Shown one piece after another: positions 12,296 through 19,490 of a stretch of 21,569 nucleotides of DNA; position 1 is the stretch's first letter; every line of letters begins with the position of its first letter. The notes beneath the pieces were generated by a model. That model did no database searches. It was not told the DNA's origin and saw only the letters and a program-made list of their open reading frames with translations. Both the position numbers and the translations under genes were made by a program. This stretch comes from an uncultured Collinsella sp. (GTDB taxonomy: Bacteria > Actinomycetota > Coriobacteriia > Coriobacteriales > Coriobacteriaceae), in contig URIE01000020.1 of assembly GCA_900547805.1 (NCBI GenBank), positions 1-21,569 of the forward strand, in the 5' to 3' direction.

Positions 12296-13633
12296 ATGCT
12301 GTTTGATCAGGTGACGGTTATCGGTGGCGGTCTGGCGGGTTCGGAATGCGCGATCCAGCTGGCAGACCGCGGTTTTGCCGTTAAGCTGTGCGAGATGCGC
12401 CCCCAGGTTAGCTCCCCGGCTCACCATACCGATCACTTGGCAGAGCTCGTCTGCTCCAATTCGTTTAAGTCGACCCGTCCGGATTCCGCGGCTGGTTTGC
12501 TGAAGGCCGAGCTTGAGCGCATGGGTTCGGTGCTGCTCGATTGCGCCCATCGCGCGGCTGTTCCCGCTGGCGGTGCCCTGGCGGTCGACCGCGTCAAGTT
12601 TTCCGAGCTTGTCGAGGCCGAGGTTGCCGCCCGTCCCAATATCGAGGTCGTGCACGGCGAGGTCACGCAGATTCCCGAGGGCCACGTGGTCATTGCCGCG
12701 GGCCCGCTGTGTTCACCGGCGCTGAGCGAAGAGGTCATGAAGCTCGTCGGTGGCGACGCCCTTGCGTTCTTCGATGCCGCGGCGCCGATCGTCGATGCCT
12801 CCACGCTCGATATGGACGTGCTGTTTTCGCAGTCGCGCTACGAGGAGCAGGGGAGCGGCGACTATCTCAACGCTCCGCTCAACAAGGAGGAGTACGAGGC
12901 CTTTATCGAGGCACTTACCACGGCCGACCGCGTGGTGCTCAAAGACTTTGAGGGCGGCGATCTGTTCCAGGCCTGCCAGCCTGCCGAGGAAGTTGCGCGC
13001 ACCGGCAAGGACGCCATTCGCTTTGGCGCCATGAAGCCCGTCGGCCTCACCGACCCGCGTACCGGACGTCGCCCCTGGGCGGCGATTCAGCTGCGTGCCG
13101 AGAACAAGGAGAAGACCGCCTATAACCTGGTGGGCTTCCAGACAAACCTGACCTTTGGCGAGCAGAAGCGCGTCTTCCATATGGTGCCGGGCCTGGAGAA
13201 CGCTGAGTTCTTCCGCTACGGTGTCATGCACCGCAATACCTTTGTCGACGCCCCGCACGTGCTCGATGGCACCTTTGCCGTGCCCGGTACCGGCGTGCGC
13301 CTGGCCGGTCAGATCACCGGCACCGAGGGGTACATGGAAGCCGTGGCGACCGGTCTGCTCGCGGCGCTCAACACCTATGCCGAGGCTATCGGTGTCGCGG
13401 GCGTCGAGTTGCCGCGCGTGGGCGCCCTGGGTGCGCTCGTGGGCTATGCGACCGATCCTGCCACCGTGGGCTATCAGCCTATGCATGTCAACTTTGGCCT
13501 GGTGCCGCCACTCGAGGATGGTAAGCGCCGCAGCAAGCGCGACCGCTTCCAGGCCTATGCGGACCGTGCGCTCGAGGCCCTTGATGCCTATCTGGCCACT
13601 CGTCCTGATCTGTTTGGAGGCGACCGGTCATAG
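12296..13633 (+). CDS. trmFO: Folate-dependent tRNA uracil-5-methyltransferase TrmFO
   Basis: FAD-dependent enzyme that methylates U54 in the T-loop of tRNAs, using methylene-tetrahydrofolate as carbon donor and a reduced nicotinamide cofactor. The 445 residues match the family. The N-terminal FAD motif is VTVIGGGLAGSECAIQLADRG (8-26 core). It also has LAELVCSNSFKS with Cys53 and the conserved FQACQPAEEVARTGKD...RFGAMKPVGLTDP region with Cys227, corresponding to the two functional cysteines of the Bacillus enzyme. ATG 12296 is preferred to the in-frame TTG 12290 because AAAGG (12282-12286) is 9 nt from the ATG. The gene starts 14 nt after dprA. Its TAG stop overlaps the apparent xerC start (ATAG). 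It is a Firmicute-like trait among actinobacteria. Confidence 0.95.
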   Translation: MLFDQVTVIGGGLAGSECAIQLADRGFAVKLCEMRPQVSSPAHHTDHLAELVCSNSFKSTRPDSAAGLLKAELERMGSVLLDCAHRAAVPAGGALAVDRVKFSELVEAEVAARPNIEVVHGEVTQIPEGHVVIAAGPLCSPALSEEVMKLVGGDALAFFDAAAPIVDASTLDMDVLFSQSRYEEQGSGDYLNAPLNKEEYEAFIEALTTADRVVLKDFEGGDLFQACQPAEEVARTGKDAIRFGAMKPVGLTDPRTGRRPWAAIQLRAENKEKTAYNLVGFQTNLTFGEQKRVFHMVPGLENAEFFRYGVMHRNTFVDAPHVLDGTFAVPGTGVRLAGQITGTEGYMEAVATGLLAALNTYAEAIGVAGVELPRVGALGALVGYATDPATVGYQPMHVNFGLVPPLEDGKRRSKRDRFQAYADRALEALDAYLATRPDLFGGDRS

Positions 13634-14550
13634 CCTTTGACCTGTACGACACCGTCGACTCGTTTATCGCCTATATCTCACGTGTCGAGGGACTTTCTCC
13701 CAACACGGTGACGGCCTACGGCTCGAGGCTGGAGCGCTTTGCTGCCTGGTGCGAGCGCGAGGATATCGATGCTTTCGCTGCCGACGTGCGCACCATTCGC
13801 CGCTATCTTGCCGAGCTTTCGCGTGAGCAGGTGGCTCCCCGAACGCTTGCGGCGCATCTGTCGGCTATCCGATCGCTCTATCGATGGATGGCTGCCGAGG
13901 GGGTCGTGGAGGGCGATGTGGTCTCGGCAATTTCCTCGCCCAAGCTCCCGCGCGATCTACCCGGTGTGCTGACGACCCAACAGGTGGAGGCGCTGCTCAA
14001 GACGCCTGATACCTCAACACCCGCGGGACTGCGCGATGCGGCGATGCTCGAGCTGCTCTATGCCTCGGGCGCCCGTATCTCTGAGCTCGCAGCACTCAAT
14101 GTGGAGTCCATTGCGTGGTCCGAACGCACGCTGCGCCTGTGGGGCAAGGGGAGCAAAGAACGTATCGTCCCTCTGTATCGTCGTGCGCTCGAGGCGACGC
14201 GTCTCTATATTGAGGAGGGGAGGCCGGAGTTGCTCGCTCAGGCAAAGCGTCGTGACCCCGCTACCGGGCCGCATCCGCTGCTTATATCGGCGCGCGGTAA
14301 TCGCATGAGTGCCGCCATGCTCAGGCGGCGGTTTCATATGCTGGCGACGCTCGCCGGCATTCCGGCCGACATCGCCCCGCATGCGATGCGCCATACCTTT
14401 GCGACCGACTTGCTCGAGGGCGGCGCGGACCTGCGCTCGGTTCAAGAGCTGCTAGGTCATGCGAGCCTGTCCACGACGCAGATCTACACGCATCTCACAC
14501 CCGATCGGCTTAAGCGGGCTGTGGCTCAAGCCCATCCCCGCGGCGAATAG
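13630..14550 (+). CDS. xerC: Tyrosine recombinase XerC/XerD-like, apparent AUA start
   Basis: Site-specific recombinase of the Xer type that resolves chromosome dimers, presumably at dif with FtsK. All catalytic residues are present: Arg149 (GARISEL), Lys173 (WGKGSKER), His251 and Arg254 (HAMRHTF), His277 (LGHASL) and Tyr286 (IYTH). The N-terminal SAM-like domain begins FDLYDTVDSFIAYISRVEGLSPNTV, but between the in-frame TGA at 13606-13608 and GTG 13708 there is no ATG, GTG or TTG. Starting at GTG 13708 would remove the first helix. ATA 13630 lies 9 nt after GGAGG (13616-13620), overlaps the trmFO stop as ATAG, and gives 306 residues with catalytic numbering almost equal to E. coli XerD. The start is therefore inferred; a sequence error is the main alternative. 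XerC versus XerD cannot be settled from sequence alone. Confidence 0.88.
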   Translation: MAFDLYDTVDSFIAYISRVEGLSPNTVTAYGSRLERFAAWCEREDIDAFAADVRTIRRYLAELSREQVAPRTLAAHLSAIRSLYRWMAAEGVVEGDVVSAISSPKLPRDLPGVLTTQQVEALLKTPDTSTPAGLRDAAMLELLYASGARISELAALNVESIAWSERTLRLWGKGSKERIVPLYRRALEATRLYIEEGRPELLAQAKRRDPATGPHPLLISARGNRMSAAMLRRRFHMLATLAGIPADIAPHAMRHTFATDLLEGGADLRSVQELLGHASLSTTQIYTHLTPDRLKRAVAQAHPRGE

Positions 14551-14599
14551 TGGCTGGGACGTCCCGCGCCGCGCTCAGGTGTGTGGTTTTGATTGCGGG

Positions 14600-14628
14600 T
14601 TGGCAGGAAGATGCATTCCTGCTATCAT
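14600..14628 (+). promoter_or_regulatory. rpsB-tsf promoter
   Basis: TTGGCA (14600-14605) and TATCAT (14623-14628) are separated by the optimal 17 bp, and TGC directly before the -10 gives an extended -10 motif. Transcription would start near 14635, leaving a leader of about 135 nt before rpsB. Confidence 0.75.
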
Positions 14629-14635
14629 TCATCGG

Positions 14636-14659
14636 GTTGCTTCACGGCAACAGGTTTTT
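14636..14659 (+). promoter_or_regulatory. Hairpin plus T-run early in the rpsB leader (attenuator-like)
   Basis: GTTGC (14636-14640) pairs with GCAAC (14647-14651) and five T follow at 14655-14659, right at the predicted transcription start. A second possible stem further on pairs CCCGG (14693-14697) with CCGGG (14715-14719), or alternatively GTGC (14690-14693) with GCAC (14707-14710). S2 autoregulates its leader in E. coli; a similar role here is only inferred. Confidence 0.35.
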
Positions 14660-14769
14660 ATCACGCACGCGCGGCTACTTCATACCGTGGTGCCCGGGCT
14701 TTGGTAGCACATGTCCGGGTTGGTTTTGGAGGATGACCCCGCGCGGAGGCAAACCACAGGAGGTTTAAC

Positions 14770-15498
14770 ATGGCTACCAAGATTAATATCCGCACCCTGC
14801 TCGAGGCCGGCTGCCACTTCGGTCACCAGACCCGTCGCTGGAACCCCAAGATGAAGCCGTTCATCTTCGGTGAGCGCAACGGCATCTACATCCTCGACCT
14901 CAAGCAGACTATCCTCGACGCCGACCAGGCCTACACCTTCGTCAAGAACGTCGCCAAGGGCGGCAACGTGCTGTTCGTCGGCACCAAGAAGCAGGCTCAG
15001 GAGGCCGTCAAGAACGCTGCTGAGCGCGCCAACATGCCTTACATCAACCAGCGTTGGCTCGGCGGCATGCTGACCAACTTCGTCACCATCCGCTCCCGCA
15101 TCAACCGCATGGAGGAGCTCGAGGCCATGGTCGAGGACGGCCGCATGGCAGTGCTCCCCAAGAAGGAGCAGGCTGTTCTCGGCAAGGAGCTCACCAAGCT
15201 CCAGACCAACCTCGGTGGCGCCCGCGACATGAAGGGTCTGCCCCAGGCTCTCTTTGTCATCGACACCAAGCGCGAGGAGAACGCCATCAAGGAGGCTCAG
15301 CGCCTGAACATCCCCGTCGTCGCTCTGATCGACACCAACTCCGATCCCGACGAGGTCGAGTACGGCATCCCCTGCAACGATGACGCTATCTCTGCTGTCA
15401 CCCTTATGTGCGAGCTCATGGCTGACGCCTGCCTCGCTGGCTCCGGCAAGGAGCAGGTCTCCGAGGCCGAGATGGCCGCTGAGCCCAAGGCCGAGTAA
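14770..15498 (+). CDS. rpsB: 30S ribosomal protein S2 (uS2)
   Basis: Small-subunit ribosomal protein that binds on the solvent side near the mRNA exit region. The 242 residues match the family (about 230-260). It starts INIRTLLEAGCHFGHQTRRWNPKM, contains LFVGTKKQAQEAV, NQRWLGGMLTNFVTIRSRI and LPQALFVIDTKREENAIKEA, and ends with an acidic, alanine-rich tail. ATG 14770 has AGGAGG (14758-14763) 6 nt upstream. Codons end almost always in C or G, as expected for a highly expressed gene. It is paired with tsf 45 nt downstream, the usual bacterial arrangement, and both are bracketed by a strong promoter and a terminator. Confidence 0.98.
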   Translation: MATKINIRTLLEAGCHFGHQTRRWNPKMKPFIFGERNGIYILDLKQTILDADQAYTFVKNVAKGGNVLFVGTKKQAQEAVKNAAERANMPYINQRWLGGMLTNFVTIRSRINRMEELEAMVEDGRMAVLPKKEQAVLGKELTKLQTNLGGARDMKGLPQALFVIDTKREENAIKEAQRLNIPVVALIDTNSDPDEVEYGIPCNDDAISAVTLMCELMADACLAGSGKEQVSEAEMAAEPKAE

Positions 15499-15543
15499 AT
15501 CAGTCTTAGTTAATTCTTTTTCATCTCTTTGAAAGGAACCACA

Positions 15544-16413
15544 ATGGCCCAGATTACCGCCGCTATGGTCAAGCAGCTCCGCGAGATGACCGACTCCCCG
15601 ATGATGGAGTGCAAGAAGGCTCTCGTCGAGGCTGACGGCGACATGGACGCCGCTGTCGACGTTCTGCGCAAGAACGGCCTCGCCAAGGCTGCTAAGAAGG
15701 CTGGCCGCGAGACCAACGAGGGCGCTGTAGCCGCGTTCGTCTCCGAGGATGGCAAGACCGGCGCTCTGCTCGAGCTCTCCTGCGAGACCGACTTCGTTGG
15801 CTCCAACGCCAAGTTCACCGGCTTTGCTTCCAAGGTCGCTGAGGTTGTCGCTACCACCGAGCCTGCTGACGTCGACGCTCTGCTCGAGAAGCCGATGGGC
15901 GAGGAGACCGTTTCCTCCGAGCTCACCGAGATGATTCACATCATGGGCGAGAACATGAAGATCTCCCGCTTCGCTGCCCGCAAGGCCGAGAACGGCGCGC
16001 TCGCTTCTTACATCCACATGGGTGGTAAGATCGGCGTCCTCGTCGAGTTTGCTTTCGAGAAGGCCGAGACCGCTCAGGCTGAGTCCTTCAAGGCCTTCGC
16101 TCACGACGTTGCCCTTCAGGTTGCCGCCGTCGCCCCGATCTGCGCTACCCGCGATCAGGTTCCGGCCGAGACCGTCGAGCACGAGAAGCAGATCTACATG
16201 GCTCAGGCTGCCGAGTCCGGCAAGCCCGAGGCTATCCAGGAGAAGATGGCTGTCGGCCGTCTGGAGAAGTTCTACAAGCAGTCCGTGCTCACCGAGCAGG
16301 AGTTCATCAAGGACAGCTCCCTCACCATCAAGAAGTACGCTGAGCAGGTCTCCAAGGAGCTTGGCGACACCATTACCGTCGTTGCCTTCGATCGTCTGGT
16401 CCGTGGCGAGTAA
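15544..16413 (+). CDS. tsf: Elongation factor Ts
   Basis: Guanine nucleotide exchange factor that releases GDP from EF-Tu during translation. The 289 residues match the family. The N-terminal UBA-like domain is ITAAMVKQLREMTDSPMMECKKALVEADGDMDAAVDVLRKNG. The conserved core TDFVGSN (Thr82-Asp83-Phe84-Val85) corresponds to the E. coli residues that intrude near the EF-Tu magnesium site. The C-terminal HDVALQVAA and FYKQSVLTEQEFIKDSS stretches are also typical. ATG 15544 is preceded by AAAGGA (15532-15537) with a 6-nt gap. The gene is co-transcribed with rpsB and ended by the terminator at 16438-16471. Confidence 0.98.
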   Translation: MAQITAAMVKQLREMTDSPMMECKKALVEADGDMDAAVDVLRKNGLAKAAKKAGRETNEGAVAAFVSEDGKTGALLELSCETDFVGSNAKFTGFASKVAEVVATTEPADVDALLEKPMGEETVSSELTEMIHIMGENMKISRFAARKAENGALASYIHMGGKIGVLVEFAFEKAETAQAESFKAFAHDVALQVAAVAPICATRDQVPAETVEHEKQIYMAQAAESGKPEAIQEKMAVGRLEKFYKQSVLTEQEFIKDSSLTIKKYAEQVSKELGDTITVVAFDRLVRGE

Positions 16414-16437
16414 ATAAGCTCTTGTAGCTGGTAATGA

Positions 16438-16471
16438 GCAGGCTGTGGGTTTTACTCACAGCCTGCTTTTT
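16438..16471 (+). terminator. rpsB-tsf intrinsic terminator
   Basis: GCAGGCTGTG (16438-16447) and CACAGCCTGC (16457-16466) form a perfect 10-bp stem with a 9-nt loop, followed by five T (16467-16471). A second small hairpin, GGCTCT/AGAGCC with a TATC loop (16475-16490), follows. Confidence 0.95.
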
Positions 16472-16492
16472 CATGGCTCTTATCAGAGCCTT

Positions 16493-16501
16493 TGATATCA
16501 T
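16493..16501 (+). promoter_or_regulatory. Extended -10 promoter for pyrH
   Basis: TGATATCAT (TGN plus TATCAT, the same -10 hexamer as the rpsB promoter) lies between the tsf terminator and pyrH. There is no recognisable -35; that region is occupied by the GGCTCT/AGAGCC hairpin. A start site near 16508 would give a leader of about 23 nt. Confidence 0.4.
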
Positions 16502-16530
16502 ATTGAGAGTCTAATTAAAGGAGGATCGCT

Positions 16531-17253
16531 TTGTCCGACATCCGATATAAACGCGTGCTTCTTAAGCTTTCCGGCGAAGCACTGATGGGCGACGGCCAAT
16601 ATGGCATCGACCCCAAGGTTACCGACCATCTTGCCAAGCAGGTCAAGGAGCTGCTCGCCGTTGGCCATGAGGTCGGCGTCGTTGTCGGCGGCGGCAATAT
16701 TTTCCGTGGCATGGCCGGCGCTGCCGGTGGCATGGAGCGTGCTCAGGCCGACTACATGGGCATGCTGGCAACCGTTATGAACGCGCTCGCCCTGCAGGAT
16801 GCCTTCGAGCATAACGATGTTCCCTGCCGCGTGATGAGCGCTATCCAGATGAACGAGATCTGCGAGCCCTATATTCGCCGTCGCGCTATCAACCACCTTT
16901 CCAAGGGCAACGTTGTTATTTTTGCCGCCGGTTCAGGTAATCCGTACTTTACGACCGACACCGCCGCGGCTCTTCGTGCGTGCGAGATCGGCGCCGAGAT
17001 TCTGATTAAAGCCACCAAGGTTGACGGCATCTACGACAAGGATCCCGTCAAGTGCGCCGATGCCGTCCGTTTTGACAAGATTACCTATCACGAGGTTCTC
17101 GTTCGCGGCCTGCAGGTTATGGATTCCACGGCTACGGCTCTGTGCCAGGATAACCGTATGCCTATTTTGGTCCTCAACATCGATGGCGAGGACACCGTCA
17201 AGCGCGCGCTCGCGGGTGAGCCCGTCGGCACGCTCGTCTATCAGGAGGATTAA
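16531..17253 (+). CDS. pyrH: UMP kinase
   Basis: Cytoplasmic amino-acid-kinase-fold enzyme that phosphorylates UMP to UDP for RNA, DNA and sugar-nucleotide synthesis. The 240 residues match the family. It starts YKRVLLKLSGEALMG and contains VGVVVGGGNIFRG, QADYMGMLATVMNALALQ, VVIFAAGSGNPYFTTDTAAALRA and ILIKATKVDGIYDKDP. The start is TTG 16531: AAAGGAGG (16517-16524) lies exactly 6 nt upstream and the family N-terminus begins there. frr follows after 2 nt, with its ribosome binding site inside the end of pyrH. Confidence 0.97.
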   Translation: MSDIRYKRVLLKLSGEALMGDGQYGIDPKVTDHLAKQVKELLAVGHEVGVVVGGGNIFRGMAGAAGGMERAQADYMGMLATVMNALALQDAFEHNDVPCRVMSAIQMNEICEPYIRRRAINHLSKGNVVIFAAGSGNPYFTTDTAAALRACEIGAEILIKATKVDGIYDKDPVKCADAVRFDKITYHEVLVRGLQVMDSTATALCQDNRMPILVLNIDGEDTVKRALAGEPVGTLVYQED

Positions 17254-17255
17254 GC

Positions 17256-17792
17256 ATGGCAGAGAACATCACCGCCCATATGGACAAGTCGCTCGAGTCC
17301 CTCAAGCATAACTTCTCCAAGGTCCGTACCGGTCGCGCCAACGCCAACATTCTGTCCGACATCACCGTTGATTATTACGGTGTCCCCACGCCGGTCACGC
17401 AGGTTGCCGCCGTCAAGACCCCCGAGGCTCACATGCTGCTCATCGAGCCGTGGGACAAGGCCCTCATCAACGCTATCGTCAAGGCCATCGGCGCTTCCGA
17501 TCTGGGTATTACCCCCAACTCCGATGGCACCGTCGTTCGTCTGCCGTTCCCGGCTCCCACCGAGGAGCGCCGTCGCGAGCTCGTCAAGGAGTGCCGCGAG
17601 TACGCCGAGCAGGCCAAGGTGTCTATCCGTAACATCCGTCGCGACTTCAACAATAAGCTCGAGCGCGATGAGGAGCTCACCGAGGACGATGTCCGTCGCG
17701 AGCAGGCCAAGGTCCAGAAGCACACCGATGAGTATGTCGCCAAGGTCGAGGAGCTTCTGAAGGAAAAAGAAGCCGAGGTCATGGAGATCTAA
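17256..17792 (+). CDS. frr: Ribosome recycling factor
   Basis: Together with EF-G, splits post-termination ribosomes so that subunits can be reused. The 178 residues are slightly shorter than the common 185, the difference being at the N-terminus. Diagnostic parts are FSKVRTGRANANILSDITVDYYG, TPVTQVAAV, IEPWDKALINAIVKAI, LGITPNSDGTVVRLPFPAPTEERRREL and the long C-terminal helix rich in Lys and Glu. ATG 17256 has AGGAGG (17243-17248) 7 nt upstream, within pyrH. uppS begins 1 nt after its stop. The pyrH-frr pair is nearly universal in bacteria. Confidence 0.98.
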   Translation: MAENITAHMDKSLESLKHNFSKVRTGRANANILSDITVDYYGVPTPVTQVAAVKTPEAHMLLIEPWDKALINAIVKAIGASDLGITPNSDGTVVRLPFPAPTEERRRELVKECREYAEQAKVSIRNIRRDFNNKLERDEELTEDDVRREQAKVQKHTDEYVAKVEELLKEKEAEVMEI

Positions 17793-17793
17793 G

Positions 17794-18588
17794 GTGCAAT
17801 ACGACGAGCATAAACTGGTCGAGTACTTTGCCGACGCCCCTGCGGGCGTCGGTTTTTCCGACCTTGACCTCAATAACATTCCGCACCATATCTCGTGCAT
17901 CATGGACGGCAACGGTCGTTGGGCCACGTCGCGCGGTCTTGCACGCACCGAGGGTCATAAGGCAGGTATCCTCTCGCTGCGCGAGATCATTACCGCCTGC
18001 GTGCGCCTGGGCGTCGACGTGCTTTCTGCCTATGCGTTTTCTACCGAAAACTGGAACCGTCCGCAGCATGAGGTCAACGTCTTGATGCATCTGTTTGCCA
18101 AGACGTTTATCGACGAGCTGCCGCTTCTGAAGCGCGAAAATGTGCGTGTTGTCTTTTTGGGCGACATTTCCGCGCTGCCCAAGAAGACCCGCGACGTTTT
18201 TGAACGCGGTCTTGCCGAGTGCGCCGATCACACCGGTATGACGCTGGCGCTTGCCGTCAACTACGGCGCGCGTGCCGAGATTACCCGCGCTGTCCGTCAG
18301 ATTGCACTCGACGCTGCCGCCGGTAAGATCGATCCTGCCGCAATTGATGACGACATGGTGGCTTCCCACCTCTATACTGCCGGCCTTCCCGATCCTGAGC
18401 TTGTGATTCGCACTTCTGGTGAGCTGCGCCTTTCGAACTATCTGTTGTGGCAGGTGGCTTATTCCGAATTCTACGTCACTGATACCTATTGGCCCGACTT
18501 TGATCGTTGGGGCCTTGTCGACGCCATTTTGGCCTATCAGGGCCGTGACCGTAGGTTTGGTGGACTGAGCAAGACCGAGGAGGCTTAA
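17794..18588 (+). CDS. uppS: Undecaprenyl diphosphate synthase (cis-prenyltransferase)
   Basis: Adds isopentenyl units in cis to a short allylic diphosphate, making the C55 lipid carrier for peptidoglycan and other wall polymers. The 264 residues include about 12 extra at the N-terminus. Conserved region I is ISCIMDGNGRWATSRG with catalytic Asp38. Other motifs are AYAFSTENWNRP, LAVNYGARAEI and the C-terminal ELVIRTSGELRLSNYLLWQ...EFYVTDTYWPDF. The start is GTG 17794, one base after the frr stop, with GGAG (17784-17787) 6 nt upstream. In actinobacteria the chain-length product can vary, so the exact product is inferred from the single-copy context with cdsA and dxr. Confidence 0.95.
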   Translation: MQYDEHKLVEYFADAPAGVGFSDLDLNNIPHHISCIMDGNGRWATSRGLARTEGHKAGILSLREIITACVRLGVDVLSAYAFSTENWNRPQHEVNVLMHLFAKTFIDELPLLKRENVRVVFLGDISALPKKTRDVFERGLAECADHTGMTLALAVNYGARAEITRAVRQIALDAAAGKIDPAAIDDDMVASHLYTAGLPDPELVIRTSGELRLSNYLLWQVAYSEFYVTDTYWPDFDRWGLVDAILAYQGRDRRFGGLSKTEEA

Positions 18589-18590
18589 TC

Positions 18591-19490
18591 GTGTCCGATC
18601 GTCCCAAGGCATCTGCTCCCAAGACGCCTGCGCGCAAAGCTGCCACTGCGGGAGCGCCTGCAGCGAAGAGCGGCACCGGTTCGTGGCTGGCGGGCTTTAT
18701 TACCCGTGCCGCCGCCGGTATCGTCTACGCCGTTGTCTTTATCCTGTGCCTGGTTTTGGGTATCGTGCCCACGGCCATCTTTGTTTCTGTCATGAGCGGT
18801 CTGTGCTGCTATGAGTTTTTCCGTATGACAAGGCTCGATGGCAAGATGGCTAACGAGCGCATGGGTATCGCTGCCGCCGTACTCTTTCCGCTGTCGGCGT
18901 TGGGCGATTCGATGTTGCTGAATGCCCTGCTTTTTGCCTTGATGCTCGCTGTGGGCATTTGGTATGTCTGGTCGCCGCGTACCCGCATCTCTGATGTGGC
19001 CGTGACGCTCATGGGTCCCATCTACACTGGCTTTATGCTGTCGGCTATCGTGCTGCTGCGCGATGCCGTGCCCGGTTTTGCCGGCGCCCTGCTTTCAGTG
19101 GGCGTTTGCGCGTCCCTTTGGGTCTCCGATTCGTTTGCCTACATCGTGGGCAGCCGTATCGGCAAGCACAAGATGGTTCCCAAGATCTCTCCCAAAAAGA
19201 GTTGGGAGGGGTTTGTCGGCGGCATCCTGGGCTCGGTTTTGATTTGGCTCATCCTGTGGGCGACGCATTTCTACAAGCTCAGCCTGCCCTATGCGCTGCT
19301 GTGCGGCGTGGTCGTGTCCATTTTGGGCGTTATCGGCGACCTTATCGAGTCTCGCATCAAGCGCGGTGTGGGCGTTAAGGATTCCGGTAACCTTATCCCG
19401 GGCCACGGCGGCATGCTCGACCGTAGCGATTCGCTTATCTTCGGCTGCATCACCGCGCAGCTGTTGCTGATGATCGGAGGCGTGCTGTAA
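18591..19490 (+). CDS. cdsA: Phosphatidate cytidylyltransferase
   Basis: Integral membrane enzyme that makes CDP-diacylglycerol from CTP and phosphatidic acid, the branch point for phospholipid synthesis. The 299 residues begin with a Lys/Ala/Pro-rich cytoplasmic tail of about 30 residues, then roughly eight hydrophobic segments. The catalytic loops are SDSFAYIVGSRIGKHKMVPKIS PKKSWEG and the family signature GDLIESRIKRGVGVKDSGNL...HGGMLDRSDSLIF. The start is GTG 18591, 2 nt after uppS, with GAGGAGG (18577-18583) 7 nt upstream. The stop shares its last base with the dxr ATG (TAATG), so the two are translationally coupled. Confidence 0.96.
   Translation: MSDRPKASAPKTPARKAATAGAPAAKSGTGSWLAGFITRAAAGIVYAVVFILCLVLGIVPTAIFVSVMSGLCCYEFFRMTRLDGKMANERMGIAAAVLFPLSALGDSMLLNALLFALMLAVGIWYVWSPRTRISDVAVTLMGPIYTGFMLSAIVLLRDAVPGFAGALLSVGVCASLWVSDSFAYIVGSRIGKHKMVPKISPKKSWEGFVGGILGSVLIWLILWATHFYKLSLPYALLCGVVVSILGVIGDLIESRIKRGVGVKDSGNLIPGHGGMLDRSDSLIFGCITAQLLLMIGGVL

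Noticed and set aside
13600..13640. Programmed frameshift fusing TrmFO to XerC
   Set aside because: No slippery heptamer or downstream stem is visible at the junction, and both proteins have normal family lengths when separate.
14733..14768. Short ORF (MTPRGGKPQEV) ending two bases before rpsB
   Set aside because: Its GGAGG touches the ATG directly, leaving no spacer, and the frame has no recognisable content; a leader peptide cannot be supported.
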